The notes below the pieces were generated by a model, which ran no database searches, was not told the origin of the DNA, and saw only the letters and a program-made list of their open reading frames with translations. Positions 22,720 to 33,137 of a stretch of 33,137 nucleotides of DNA are shown in pieces. The translations under genes and the position numbers were made by a program. This DNA comes from an uncultured Bacteroidales bacterium (GTDB lineage Bacteria > Bacteroidota > Bacteroidia > Bacteroidales > F082). Within the stretch, counting starts at the first letter, position 1. Each line of letters begins with the position of its first letter. The DNA lies in the NCBI GenBank assembly GCA_946405575.1, contig CAMJHP010000033.1, positions 1 to 33,137 of the forward strand. Reading direction: 5' to 3'.

Positions 22720-23303
22720 GAAGTCGTGTCATCATTTGTGAAGCATCAGAGCTCATCACCATCGGGTTGGTCGAGATTATCGATGGTATGGCGCAGTTTG
22801 ACGTGGTGGCCCGCCTTGACAATCCTGAACATTTATCCGAGAAGATATTAGCCACCGATGCCAACTTTGTGATAATCAACCCTACACTGTTGGGCTGTTT
22901 TAGTAGGGATTTTCTTTCGCAGTTGGGTAAAGAGTGCCCGCAAGTCACTGTTATCGCTTTGGTGACTACCTGTGTCGATTATTCGATGCTAACACCTTAC
23001 AGCGGCATCATCGAAATCAATGACACAAAGTCGAAAATCATCAGCAAAATGAACGAGTTTGCACGTGGCGAAGCCACAAAGAATACTGATGATGTGGAGC
23101 TTTCAAAACGCGAGACAGATGTGTTGGTTGCTGTTGCCAAAGGCATGATGAACAAGGAGATTGCAGATCAAATGAACATCTCTATCCATACGGTTATCTC
23201 GCATCGCAAAAACATCACTAGAAAGACCGGCATCAAGTCGGTTTCAGGCCTTACTGTCTATGCCTTGTTAAACAATCTGATTGACGAGAAGGATTTGATT
23301 TGA
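22716..23303 (+). CDS. LuxR/NarL-family regulator with degenerate receiver domain
   Basis: 195 residues. N-terminal receiver-like fold (1-120), but the acidic pocket reads ICEASEL rather than the usual Asp-Asp pair, and the phospho-acceptor position appears to be Asn in FVIINPTLLG. C-terminal LuxR helix-turn-helix (about 129-190): LSKRETDVLVAVAKGMMNKE and the recognition helix ISIHTVISHRKNI. It probably binds DNA without classical phosphorylation. Coupled by ATGA overlap to the hemerythrin-like gene, whose product may supply the signal. The nearby 50-bp element at 21885, repeated at 747 and 2260, is a candidate target. Confidence 0.85.
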   Translation: MRSRVIICEASELITIGLVEIIDGMAQFDVVARLDNPEHLSEKILATDANFVIINPTLLGCFSRDFLSQLGKECPQVTVIALVTTCVDYSMLTPYSGIIEINDTKSKIISKMNEFARGEATKNTDDVELSKRETDVLVAVAKGMMNKEIADQMNISIHTVISHRKNITRKTGIKSVSGLTVYALLNNLIDEKDLI

Positions 23304-23369
23304 CCTGCCCTCAGTGCCAATTGTTGTGGCATAAAACCGCTTTAAACATATCATATTTTGGAATGGCGG

Positions 23370-23660
23370 TCAACTCTTTTTTATCCCCATCTCCTTGCGG
23401 TTTTTCCCGATGTAAACGAAATAAAGCACCAGATCAGTCGCAACTAATAAAGCGTTGAATGCGTAGAGCCATGTTACAATGTCATAGTTGTTTAGCACTT
23501 TGTGTATGATTCCGAAGATATAACCCAAAATGACTAGTGACATAAAAAGCGGACTCTTGCCGATGACCACTTTGGTGCGTATCGACTTGGCGATGGATAC
23601 GGGCCAACTCACTGCAAAACAAAGTAAAAAAAGTACCTCCCAAATGCTGAAATTTGCCAT
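23370..23660 (-). CDS. Small PQ-loop-like integral membrane protein
   Basis: 96 residues from MANFSIWEVL, with three membrane helices (about 5-20, 37-57, 62-86) and a basic C-terminus. It resembles a small, widely distributed Bacteroidota membrane protein related to PQ-loop/SWEET half-transporters (AVSWPVSIAKSIRTKVVIGK). Function unknown. The start is fixed by the promoter at 23684-23691; the 45 extra upstream codons are poor in coding character. Confidence 0.7.
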   Translation of the reverse strand: MANFSIWEVLFLLCFAVSWPVSIAKSIRTKVVIGKSPLFMSLVILGYIFGIIHKVLNNYDIVTWLYAFNALLVATDLVLYFVYIGKNRKEMGIKKS

Positions 23661-23683
23661 GTTTGATGAGATTGTAATTGGTT

Positions 23684-23691
23684 GCAAAAAT
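23684..23691 (-). promoter_or_regulatory. Promoter -7 box for the small membrane protein
   Basis: Minus-strand TATTTTTG matches TAnnTTTG, about 24 bases before the ATG. Confidence 0.6.
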
Positions 23692-23783
23692 ACGTTTTTT
23701 TTCTTTGTCGTTTTTCGAAACCAATAATAAAACCATATTAAATCCGTTTTTTTTCCATCGTTCGGAACGAAATTTGAACTTTT

Positions 23784-23826
23784 TTGTCGAACCAAAGAGA
23801 AAAATCTGTAATTTCGTCAAAAATTT
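23784..23826 (+). promoter_or_regulatory. Promoter of the TPR/barrel operon
   Basis: TTG (23784-23786) and TAATTTCG (23819-23826) precede the ATG at 23833; the leader is very short. Spacing is longer than usual, so the TTG is less certain than the -7 box. Confidence 0.5.
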
Positions 23827-23832
23827 AGACTT

Positions 23833-26800
23833 ATGAAATCTAGACATAGATTAGGCTTGATTCTTGGAATAGTTTTTTCTATAACCATTTCTGCATCAGC
23901 ACAAAAGCATATCGAAAACTACAATCCTGAAACCTTATTCAACGAAGGTGTGTTGCTGTTCCAAAACCAAGAATATGGTGCGGCCCTTTCCTCGTTCACC
24001 GAATACCGTTCATTAGCTGCTGATGCCAAGTCACAGCGTTGCGTCGATGCCCAATATTACGAGGCGGTCAGTTCTCTCTATTTGGGACAAGCCGACGGCC
24101 CAGCAAAAATCATACAGTTTGTGAATGACAATCCTGGAAGTACATGGGCACGGCATGCTGTTTTCCTGTATGCTAATCATCTGTTCCAAAGCAAGAAATA
24201 CAAGGACGCGTTGGCTATTTATGAAAAGACAGATGCTATGTCGCTCACAACCGATGAAGCACAGCAGATGCAGTTCAATATGGGGTATGCCTATTTCCAA
24301 TCGGGCGATTTGGATAAAGCCATTCCACTCTTTCACGGTTTAATGATGAACGATGGCAAGTATAAGGATTCGGCACGTTATTATTATGCACATATTCAGT
24401 ATATTAAGGAGAAATATAATGAGGCACTGGAAAATTTCAGGCTTTTGCGTGCACATAAGGAATATGGCAATGTAGTGCCGTCTTATATTATGCAGATTGA
24501 TTACCTCAAGGGAGATTACCAGTCGGTGATAGAGGAGGGACCTGAGTATATTCGCAAGGCAGACAAGAAACGCAAATCCGAGATGGCTCAGATTGTTGCC
24601 GATGCCTATTTCCAACAAAAGAACTATGACAAGACGTTGGAATATTACCAGATTTACGTTAAGAACTTGACTCGAGGCTTTTCGCGTGAAGCATACTATC
24701 AGATGGGTGTAAGCAAGATGATTAAGGAGGATTACCAGGGTGCCATTGCCGATTTGCAAAAGGTGGCAGGTAGTTCGGATATTCTGGCGCAATTTGCATC
24801 GTATTATTTGGCATCGTGTTATGCCAAGAACAATGAACCTAAATATGCCCGTAGTGCATTCTACAATGCCTATTCTGCCGGCTTCGATGTCGAAATCAGC
24901 GAGGAGTCCTTGTTTGACTATGCTCGGTTGAGCCTTATCCCGGGTGTAGATCCCTTTAATGAGGCGGTTGGCCTACTGGATAGCTATATCGAAGACCATC
25001 CCAAATCGGCTCGTAAAGCAGAGGTGGAGGAAATGACCATATATCTGTTACTCAATACAAAAGAAAACGAGGAGGCACTTCGCCGTCTTGAAGCAATGAA
25101 AAATAAAAGTCCTGAGTTGCAGACGGTTTACAACGAATTGCTGTATACAACGGGGATTGATAATTTCCAAAAAGGTTACTATGACAAGGCTCAAGTGTGT
25201 TTTTCCAAAATCTTGAACAGCCGTCTGGATGTGCCCAACAAGGCTAGGGCGTGTTTTTGGATGGGAGAGTCGTCCTATCAAATGGGAGACTATATCACAG
25301 CAGGCAAGTATCTTACCCAGTTCAAGACGATGAAAGGTGCAGCAAACCTGCCGGAATATGCTCTTGCCAATTATGATTTAGGATACATTTATTATCAGAA
25401 ACCCGATTACGAAGCTGCTATTGGAAGTTTTAAGCGTTTTATTGCTGCTGCTGACTATGATCAAGATGACCTTAAGACAGATGCGTATATTCGTATTGGA
25501 GACTGTTTCTTTATGGATCGTAGCTACAGCTATGCCATCAAGTACTACGAACTTGCAGCTCGCACTGGGAAACGCAATGCCGACTATGCTGTTTATCAAC
25601 AAGGTTTGTGTTATGGAGCAAAGGGAAAGGTGAATCAAAAGGTTGCCATTCTGAACGATTTGTTGCAGGATTATCCGAGTACGCCTTATTATGAGCAAGC
25701 CTTGTTCGAAATCGGTAACACCTATCTTGTCCACGGTGACAAGCGCTCGGCCATTGCCAACTTCAACCGTCTTATCAAGGAAAGACCACGTTCGAGTTAT
25801 ACACGTCAGGCGATGATGAAGGTGGGTATGATCTATTACAACAACAATCAATACGACCAAGCCTTGACCAACTTGAAGAATTTGGTTGCGTCTTATCCTA
25901 ACACGGACGAGTCGCGGGAGGCCTTAAGTATCATTCGCAGCATCTATATGGAACAGAACAAGTTGGATGAATACTTCGGTTATGTCAATGCCAATGGTGG
26001 TCAGGTGAAAGTCACCCAACAGGATTCCTTGGCCTTTGCCAACGCGGAAGGATTCTACCTTGACAGTCGCTATCAGCAAGCTCAGGCGGCTTTGCAGTAT
26101 TATTTCGACAATTTCCACAACGGTGCGTATCTGCTGAAGGCTCACTATTATGGTCTCGAATGCGCTGAAAAGGTAGGGACTGAAGACCAAGTCGTAGCAC
26201 ATCTTAATTACATAATTTCGCAACCTGACAACGACTACACTGACAATGCCTTACTGAAAATGGCACGTATTGAATACGAGAAAGGCGATTATAGCAAGGC
26301 AGGTGAATATTATGAGCGCTTGTCGCGTATCACTGAGGAACCCCTCAAACGTTTGGAAGCCCTCGAAGGAAGTATGAAGAGCAATTTCTTCTTGGGTAAA
26401 TACGACAAGGCCATAGAGATGGGTGAGAATTTGAGACAGTCACGCGACTTGACTGAAGATCAGGTCAACCAGATTAGCCACATTATGGGGAAGTCGTATT
26501 TCGAGAAGGGTAACTATAATGCCGCTATCGAGAAACTTGACAAAAGCGCTCGTAATGACAAGTCGGTTTATGGTGCCGAGAGTGCATATTATTCTGCTGT
26601 CGCCTCCATACAGCTGAAACAATACGACGAAGCTGAAAACAAAGTCTTCAATATCGCCGACAACTTCTCGAAATATGACTATTGGGTCGCCAAGTCGTTC
26701 ATAGCGCTGGCAGATGTATATGTGGCCAAGGAGAACTTTTTCCAGGCCAAGGAAACCCTCCGCAGCGTCATCGACAACTATAAAGGCATCGACCTGAAAC

Positions 26801-26889
26801 AGGAAGCCCGTTCCAAGCTCGCCGAGGTAGAGCGTAAGGAGCCTAAAGTGAGCAACAGCAACGGCATAGAACCTTTAGAAATGGAATAA
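23833..26889 (+). CDS. Large exported tetratricopeptide-repeat protein
   Basis: 1018 residues. The signal peptide ends SASAQ; the rest is nearly all helical TPR units, many with the Y..G..Y..A consensus (for example YFQSGDLDKAIPLF, YFQQKNYDKTLEYYQ, YEKGDYSKAGEYYERL). No membrane segment after the signal, so it is periplasmic or on the inner face of the outer membrane. It is followed within 70 bases by a plug-less TonB-type barrel on the same strand. The pair looks like an outer-membrane assembly or transport module, the TPR array serving as a periplasmic scaffold. Not assigned to a named pathway. Confidence 0.82.
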   Translation: MKSRHRLGLILGIVFSITISASAQKHIENYNPETLFNEGVLLFQNQEYGAALSSFTEYRSLAADAKSQRCVDAQYYEAVSSLYLGQADGPAKIIQFVNDNPGSTWARHAVFLYANHLFQSKKYKDALAIYEKTDAMSLTTDEAQQMQFNMGYAYFQSGDLDKAIPLFHGLMMNDGKYKDSARYYYAHIQYIKEKYNEALENFRLLRAHKEYGNVVPSYIMQIDYLKGDYQSVIEEGPEYIRKADKKRKSEMAQIVADAYFQQKNYDKTLEYYQIYVKNLTRGFSREAYYQMGVSKMIKEDYQGAIADLQKVAGSSDILAQFASYYLASCYAKNNEPKYARSAFYNAYSAGFDVEISEESLFDYARLSLIPGVDPFNEAVGLLDSYIEDHPKSARKAEVEEMTIYLLLNTKENEEALRRLEAMKNKSPELQTVYNELLYTTGIDNFQKGYYDKAQVCFSKILNSRLDVPNKARACFWMGESSYQMGDYITAGKYLTQFKTMKGAANLPEYALANYDLGYIYYQKPDYEAAIGSFKRFIAAADYDQDDLKTDAYIRIGDCFFMDRSYSYAIKYYELAARTGKRNADYAVYQQGLCYGAKGKVNQKVAILNDLLQDYPSTPYYEQALFEIGNTYLVHGDKRSAIANFNRLIKERPRSSYTRQAMMKVGMIYYNNNQYDQALTNLKNLVASYPNTDESREALSIIRSIYMEQNKLDEYFGYVNANGGQVKVTQQDSLAFANAEGFYLDSRYQQAQAALQYYFDNFHNGAYLLKAHYYGLECAEKVGTEDQVVAHLNYIISQPDNDYTDNALLKMARIEYEKGDYSKAGEYYERLSRITEEPLKRLEALEGSMKSNFFLGKYDKAIEMGENLRQSRDLTEDQVNQISHIMGKSYFEKGNYNAAIEKLDKSARNDKSVYGAESAYYSAVASIQLKQYDEAENKVFNIADNFSKYDYWVAKSFIALADVYVAKENFFQAKETLRSVIDNYKGIDLKQEARSKLAEVERKEPKVSNSNGIEPLEME

Positions 26890-26956
26890 GCCAAGCCCCT
26901 CTGGGGCGATGGTCACTAAGCAGGAGATGCAAGCCCCTGCTCAAACACCAAGAATA

Positions 26957-28684
26957 ATGAAAAAACACATCCTCATCCTATCTCTGGCACTCATAGCCGT
27001 CACCGCATTCGCCCAACACGATGAACAGGTCACCGTGGAAGGCAAATACCGTCCCAAAGTGAACAAGGTATACAAACTTCAGCTCACCCCTGAGACGCCT
27101 CACCCTTCGTATGACTTGCCCAGCACTGAAGTCAACCCGATGGAAGCCAAACAGAAATTTGCCCTAGACTTGGAAAAAATCAGTCCGACCGCGTTTGCGG
27201 CAAAAAATGACAAATTGGTCGCGCCTACAGAGAATTTCATTATGGCGGGAATGGGAACAAATCTGTCACCCCTGTTCCTTTATAAGCATAATTCTATGCT
27301 TACCAAGACCCTCGGCCTCGGTGTGGGCATCAAACACAACTCCTCTTGGGTCAATATCAAAGATTACGCGCCTTCGAGTTATATGAACAATGCCTTTGAG
27401 GTTAACCTCACGACGAGCAAGTTTGATGGCTTTCAGTTGGATGGCGGTTTGTATTATAAGAATGATATGTACCATTTCTATGGCATCAATCTGTTGGAAA
27501 CGCCGATGACCGAGGAACAACTCGCTTTCTATTCCCCAAAAACTACCTATAACAAGATTGGCACGCACGTCGGTTTGACTTCCGCTTCGACTCGTATTAG
27601 GGAGTTGAGTCATGCGGCGCAGCTGAATTATTATTTGTTTGGGCGTGAACATGCCTTGGATTTGGATTATACAATAGATTATGACAATAATTTCTGGGGT
27701 GATAAGAGCCATCCGCAAAAGGTCGGTGCAAATTTGGGATTCCAATATGATTATTGTAAGTCAGTTGGGATGAATGATTATACGGTCGCTAATCGTATCT
27801 TGTTTAAAATCAATCCTTTCTTTGAGATGAGTGATGAGTTCTACCGTTTGCATATTGGCGTGCGTTTGGATGGCGCTACACGTGTTTCGAAAGAGGATAA
27901 GTTCCTCGCTGTTCGTCCCGATTTGAGCGGCAGCTTGTTTGTTTTGGACAAAAAACTGGAGTTTTATGCAGGTCTGAATGGCGGACGCAAACTGCTGAGG
28001 TTCAGTGATATTGTTGAAGATAATCCGTTCCTTTCCCCTATGTGTAACCCCTCGTTAGGCGTTCAGAATGTGAAACTTGGTTTTGATGGTGGGGTGCGCA
28101 CCAATATTATGGAAATCGTGGATTTGCATCTGGGTGTGCGTTATCGTCATACCAACAATGATCCGTTCTATGATTATTATATCCCCGATGCCAATCTTTA
28201 TCCCTCAGAACTCGGTCTCGTCTTGAACACCTTTGACCTTGTTTATGATGAGACCCTGTTGGTGACCGTCATGGCAGATGCCCGTGTAAGAATGCGGAAT
28301 AGTCTCACAGCCGATTTGGGCTTTGCCTATAACGGTTGCAAGCCTACTGTTGAGAAATACGCTTGGTATCGTCCCACGACGGAAGGCAAATTGAAACTGA
28401 CTTATGATTATGACGACAAATTGGCATTTAATACCACTTTGCTCTATCAAGGAGGTCGCTATGCCAAGGTGTGGGATGGTGTGGTCGATTGGCAGAATTT
28501 CAATTTCACTGCTGAAAAACTAAAAGATGTTTTCGACCTTAGCGTTGGTGCTGATTATACGGTGAACGACCAAATCACAGCCTTTGTATTGTTTGATAAT
28601 GTGGCACACCAGAAGTATCATTTGTTTTACAACTATCCTGTTACGGGCATCCAATTCTTCGCTGGCGTGAAACTGAAATTCTAA
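26957..28684 (+). CDS. TonB-receptor-like beta-barrel lacking a plug domain
   Basis: 575 residues from MKKHILILSL; the signal peptide ends TAFAQ. The sequence enters a short linker (TVEGKYRPKVNKVYKLQL) and then barrel strands, without the plug region or TonB box of normal receptors, ending in FFAGVKLKF as a C-terminal strand. Sixteen earlier codons are open but precede no signal peptide. Partner of the TPR protein upstream; the intergenic stretch holds small GC-rich hairpins. A role as an outer-membrane pore or assembly factor is inferred. Confidence 0.8.
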   Translation: MKKHILILSLALIAVTAFAQHDEQVTVEGKYRPKVNKVYKLQLTPETPHPSYDLPSTEVNPMEAKQKFALDLEKISPTAFAAKNDKLVAPTENFIMAGMGTNLSPLFLYKHNSMLTKTLGLGVGIKHNSSWVNIKDYAPSSYMNNAFEVNLTTSKFDGFQLDGGLYYKNDMYHFYGINLLETPMTEEQLAFYSPKTTYNKIGTHVGLTSASTRIRELSHAAQLNYYLFGREHALDLDYTIDYDNNFWGDKSHPQKVGANLGFQYDYCKSVGMNDYTVANRILFKINPFFEMSDEFYRLHIGVRLDGATRVSKEDKFLAVRPDLSGSLFVLDKKLEFYAGLNGGRKLLRFSDIVEDNPFLSPMCNPSLGVQNVKLGFDGGVRTNIMEIVDLHLGVRYRHTNNDPFYDYYIPDANLYPSELGLVLNTFDLVYDETLLVTVMADARVRMRNSLTADLGFAYNGCKPTVEKYAWYRPTTEGKLKLTYDYDDKLAFNTTLLYQGGRYAKVWDGVVDWQNFNFTAEKLKDVFDLSVGADYTVNDQITAFVLFDNVAHQKYHLFYNYPVTGIQFFAGVKLKF

Positions 28685-29024
28685 AATATACTTCGGATTC
28701 CTCTCGAAGCCCGCTTCTAAAAGATTCCCCGAGGGTATGACATAAGACTCACGCTTCGTGTTAAGCTCAGTCAAATATGTCATTTCTGTGGTGGGTTTGT
28801 GGGATGGCACGGAATCTAAACAGGGTGGAGTTGAAATGAATAATGTCATAGGAGGCCGATTCCAACAGGATAGATTTCATAACCTCTCTACGGCTCTATA
28901 ATCGTCCTTGTTTCAAAAGCTGTTTTCTGATTCCGCGTGTGTGAAAGAAATCGGCTTTTTCGATTTTAGCCTATTTTTAGCCTCGTAGAGCCGTTTTGGA
29001 TAAAAAACAAATTTTTCAACTTTT
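28685..29024. other. Long non-coding gap with inverted repeats before gyrB
   Basis: No convincing gene in either strand. ATGACATA (28737-28744) pairs with TATGTCAT (28776-28783) around a loop that contains the hairpin CACGCTTCGTG. ACGGCTCTA (28890-28898) pairs with TAGAGCCGT (28986-28994). The structures could end the barrel transcript or lie in an unannotated RNA. I see no tRNA. Confidence 0.4.
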
Positions 29025-29057
29025 TTGACCATCGTGCCGAAAAATTGTGTATCTTTG
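29025..29057 (+). promoter_or_regulatory. gyrB promoter
   Basis: TTG (29025-29027) and TATCTTTG (29050-29057) are separated by 22 bases, followed 33 bases later by the gyrB ATG. Confidence 0.75.
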
Positions 29058-29066
29058 CACTTTTAA

Positions 29067-31067
<2,001 letters not shown>

Positions 31068-31094
31068 TTATTGAAAATTAAGTGAATATAAAAT

Positions 31095-31123
31095 AAGAGA
31101 GCGACCTTTTTAGTCGCCCTCTT
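31095..31123. terminator. Bidirectional terminator between gyrB and a T9SS gene
   Basis: AAGAGAGCGAC (31095-31105) pairs with GTCGCCCTCTT (31113-31123) with one mismatch. It ends gyrB transcripts and lies directly at the stop of the convergent minus-strand gene. Confidence 0.75.
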
Positions 31124-31125
31124 AC

Positions 31126-32007
31126 TCATTTCTTGACCAACCTGCGGGTCTGCGTAAAACTGTCAGTAACCAACTTGACGAGATAAGTCCCGGCTGGCAA
31201 TGCCTCGACCGAGATTTCCATTCTTTCGGAATCATTCTCAAAGGTTTCAACAAGCTGCCCGGTGAGGTCGTAAATCTCGCATTGGTGGATAATCTCCTCG
31301 CTCTCAATCGTCAAGCGGTCTTTTGCGGGGTTGGGATAGACGACAAGGCTGCCGCTCTCGTTTTCGTCCACAGCGAGGTTGTTCAAAAAGACGTAAGTTT
31401 GTGGAGCCGAAACGGTGCTGCCCTCGAGATACATGCTCACGGTATGGTCACCGTTTTCGAGACCCGTCACATCAAGCAGAATGTTGCCGTTGCCCACGGT
31501 ACCTGTCTGCTCGGTATTTTCATCATTGTCGAACCAGCAGTGGTAAGCGAGGTCGCTTAACGACTCAGTCTTGATGAAGAGATAGCCGCGCGTGGCACTG
31601 TAGTTTTCGTCCTTGACCGTCAGGTGGATGGTGTGCATCCCCGTGGTGAGGCTGCTGACATCAATTTGGAAAATGCTGTTGCCCACCGAGCCGTGGTGCA
31701 TCTCGTTGTCATTGTTGTCGAACCAATAGCGGTACTCCAACGAGGAAGCTCCATCGGTCGAGACTTTGTGGAAAAGGGTTCCGTACACGGGCGTTGAGGT
31801 GCTGTCGGTCAGGTAATAGTGGAGAGTGTGGATGCCGTCGGGGAGCTGGCTCACGTCGATTTCACCATCCCAAGTGTCGCCGCTGAAAATCTTGGTCGCA
31901 CTCTGCCCGAAGTTTCCGTCGAACCAGTAGCGGCAGGTGCGCGTGGTTTGGGCGCTCAGCCCAAGGCACAGCAGCAAGTTGAAGATTGTTAATACATATC
32001 GTTTCAT
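31126..32007 (-). CDS. T9SS surface protein with three YWFDN repeats
   Basis: 293 residues from MKRYVLTIFN; the signal peptide ends LSAQ. Three ~65-residue repeats open with CRYWFDGN, YRYWFDNN and YHCWFDND and contain V..L..G.HT.H segments, an all-beta repeat seen in other Bacteroidota surface proteins. The C-terminus is a T9SS type A sorting domain (LVVYPNPAKDRLTIES ... TQTRRLVKK). Probably a surface-exposed binding protein. Nineteen bases follow the stop of the upstream beta-helix gene (32027), so the two form an operon. Twelve upstream codons in frame precede no signal peptide. Confidence 0.8.
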   Translation of the reverse strand: MKRYVLTIFNLLLCLGLSAQTTRTCRYWFDGNFGQSATKIFSGDTWDGEIDVSQLPDGIHTLHYYLTDSTSTPVYGTLFHKVSTDGASSLEYRYWFDNNDNEMHHGSVGNSIFQIDVSSLTTGMHTIHLTVKDENYSATRGYLFIKTESLSDLAYHCWFDNDENTEQTGTVGNGNILLDVTGLENGDHTVSMYLEGSTVSAPQTYVFLNNLAVDENESGSLVVYPNPAKDRLTIESEEIIHQCEIYDLTGQLVETFENDSERMEISVEALPAGTYLVKLVTDSFTQTRRLVKK

Positions 32008-32026
32008 GGCTTCAGTGTTTTGGGTT

Positions 32027-33022
32027 TCACTTGTTGCCGTCAATCACTTCGATGTGGATGTTCAGCTTGCCATCGGGGGTGGAATGTTGGCCGACCGTGG
32101 TGCGGTAGGTCGTCATGTAAGTGGGACGCGCGCTATAAGGCATATTGCCACCATTGATGCCCACTTGGGTACCATCTAAACCCAAACATTGGTTGGCGAT
32201 TTCGCTTTTCAGGATAAGAGGTTCCGTTTCCCACGCATAATGATAATAAACCCCATCGAAGGTATCGAAAACATCTGTTATATAATCAAAAACCCAGCAA
32301 TCATGATGCGAACACTCATTAAAAATAGAACCCCAGCTTATGCAATTATAAGCCACGCTATTCCCATACATACCAGCCCCTCCAATGATACTATTATTTA
32401 TAGATAAATTATATTGTCCAGAATTTAACCAGATGTAGGAATTATAGGCCTGGATGGTGTTGGTGGGTTGATTTGTTGTTTCACTACGGCAATCCCATAC
32501 CACACAGTTGCGGAATGTGGTGTTATGGAAATTATCTTCTCTGAACCATCTAATCCTGCAATTAATGAACTCGGCATCGTACATACCGGCTGACGATCCT
32601 TCGGAGCCCCATTTGATCTCATTGATATTACATCTGATAAAGATCGGGGCATACTGTCCATTCACTGTGATTACACCATCGAAGAAGATACCCTCAACAG
32701 TCAAGACGGCGGGAGCATTAGAATTCCAAGTCTGAAAATCTCCCGCGATAATGGTGGGAAGCATATTTAGTTCGTCATCACTAACGCAGCCCACACCGCG
32801 CAGGGTGATGGCTTTGTCAAGGTCGCCCGCATTGAAGGTGCCGCTCGAAAGGGTGATGATGTCACCCGTTGAGGCGGCGGCAAGAGCATTAATGAAAGCG
32901 TCAGCACCATAGAAGGTGGTCGTCTCGTCGCCATGCTGAAGCAGGGCGGTTTGTGTGCTGTTTTGTGCAAAAACCAGCATCGTTGCGCATAAAAGCGCCA
33001 TGAGTAAGAATGATTTTTTCAT
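32027..33022 (-). CDS. Exported parallel beta-helix protein
   Basis: 331 residues; the signal peptide ends LVFAQ. The middle is a right-handed parallel beta-helix typical of carbohydrate-active or adhesive surface proteins (FRNCVVWDC, NNSIIGGAGMYGN, YNCISWGSIFNEC). No catalytic motif is recognised and, unlike its operon partner, it has no T9SS sorting domain, so it may be periplasmic or attached through the partner. A pair of LytTR-like repeats lies 65-95 bases upstream. Confidence 0.75.
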   Translation of the reverse strand: MKKSFLLMALLCATMLVFAQNSTQTALLQHGDETTTFYGADAFINALAAASTGDIITLSSGTFNAGDLDKAITLRGVGCVSDDELNMLPTIIAGDFQTWNSNAPAVLTVEGIFFDGVITVNGQYAPIFIRCNINEIKWGSEGSSAGMYDAEFINCRIRWFREDNFHNTTFRNCVVWDCRSETTNQPTNTIQAYNSYIWLNSGQYNLSINNSIIGGAGMYGNSVAYNCISWGSIFNECSHHDCWVFDYITDVFDTFDGVYYHYAWETEPLILKSEIANQCLGLDGTQVGINGGNMPYSARPTYMTTYRTTVGQHSTPDGKLNIHIEVIDGNK

Positions 33023-33088
33023 TGTTTAAGGTATTAAATGTTGATTACAAAATTTTCGCAAAAATCGACATTCAAAAAAGATTGTGTG

Positions 33089-33131
33089 CTTACAAATCGT
33101 CAATATCCACTTACAAATGATATATTGTAAG
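33089..33131 (-). promoter_or_regulatory. Direct-repeat operator, LytTR-like layout
   Basis: Minus-strand ATTTGTAAG occurs twice (33118-33110 and 33097-33089), separated by exactly 12 bases, giving a 21-bp period, two helical turns. A third inverted CTTACA lies at 33131-33126. Nine-base repeats spaced by 12 are the layout of sites bound by LytTR-type regulators. Upstream of the beta-helix/T9SS operon. Confidence 0.55.
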
Positions 33132-33137
33132 CAGATT

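Noticed and set aside
28685..29024. tRNA or structured RNA gene in the gap before gyrB
   Set aside because: No cloverleaf with conserved D- or T-loop bases; only scattered inverted repeats, so it is described as a gap.

Overview
The window comes from a Bacteroidales bacterium (phylum Bacteroidota). Several secreted proteins end in type IX secretion system (T9SS) type A sorting domains with 'VYPNP'-type starts. Promoters show the TAnnTTTG -7 box typical of this phylum. The protein set (DUF2490 and DUF4465 domains, a TonB-dependent receptor, a plug-less TonB-type barrel) fits as well. I cannot name a genus. I see no rRNA, tRNA, CRISPR array or intact insertion sequence.

Layout. 1-2340 (minus): the broken start of a permease gene, an MptD/Trep_Strep-type ECF transporter S component, and a translationally coupled pair (membrane-anchored methyltransferase, small beta-barrel). 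The S component and the methyltransferase share an almost identical ~110-bp leader. 2345-3551: a short unknown gene with its own terminator, and a GNAT acetyltransferase. 3594-6132: a small exported Cys/His protein and a ZnuD-like TonB-dependent receptor, probably for a metal. 6153-9462: a decayed second S-component gene, then a promoter and cobalamin riboswitch driving a 964-residue T9SS surface protein with an N-terminal DUF4465 domain. 9603-10488: MarC and a 54-residue His-rich ORF. 10668-16738 (minus): a second promoter and cobalamin riboswitch driving a 1377-residue Fn3/adhesin protein and a 528-residue T9SS protein. 16811-17185: remnants of a phosphatase and a TonB receptor. 17192-21776 (minus): HEAT-repeat protein, DUF2490 barrel, carbohydrate-binding lipoprotein, a HEAT-gene stub and an exported histidine acid phosphatase. 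21803-23303: a possible small RNA, then a hemerythrin-like protein coupled to a LuxR-type regulator with a degenerate receiver. 23370-31067: a small membrane protein, a TPR protein plus plug-less barrel, and gyrB. 31126-33137 (minus): two more surface proteins with a LytTR-like repeat pair upstream.

Two systems stand out. First, two B12 riboswitches point toward each other and control large T9SS-type surface proteins rather than a BtuB transporter. One of these carries DUF4465, which I associate with the BtuH surface B12-binding family; this looks like a multidomain B12-capture or adhesion system. Second, a 50-bp promoter/operator element occurs three times: before the S component, before the methyltransferase operon, and between the phosphatase and the hemerythrin/LuxR pair. 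This suggests a small regulon controlled by that LuxR protein, with a candidate ~80-nt RNA as one output. Remnants of S-component, TonB-receptor, phosphatase and HEAT genes, each with an intact relative in the window, show that the region has been duplicated and has decayed.
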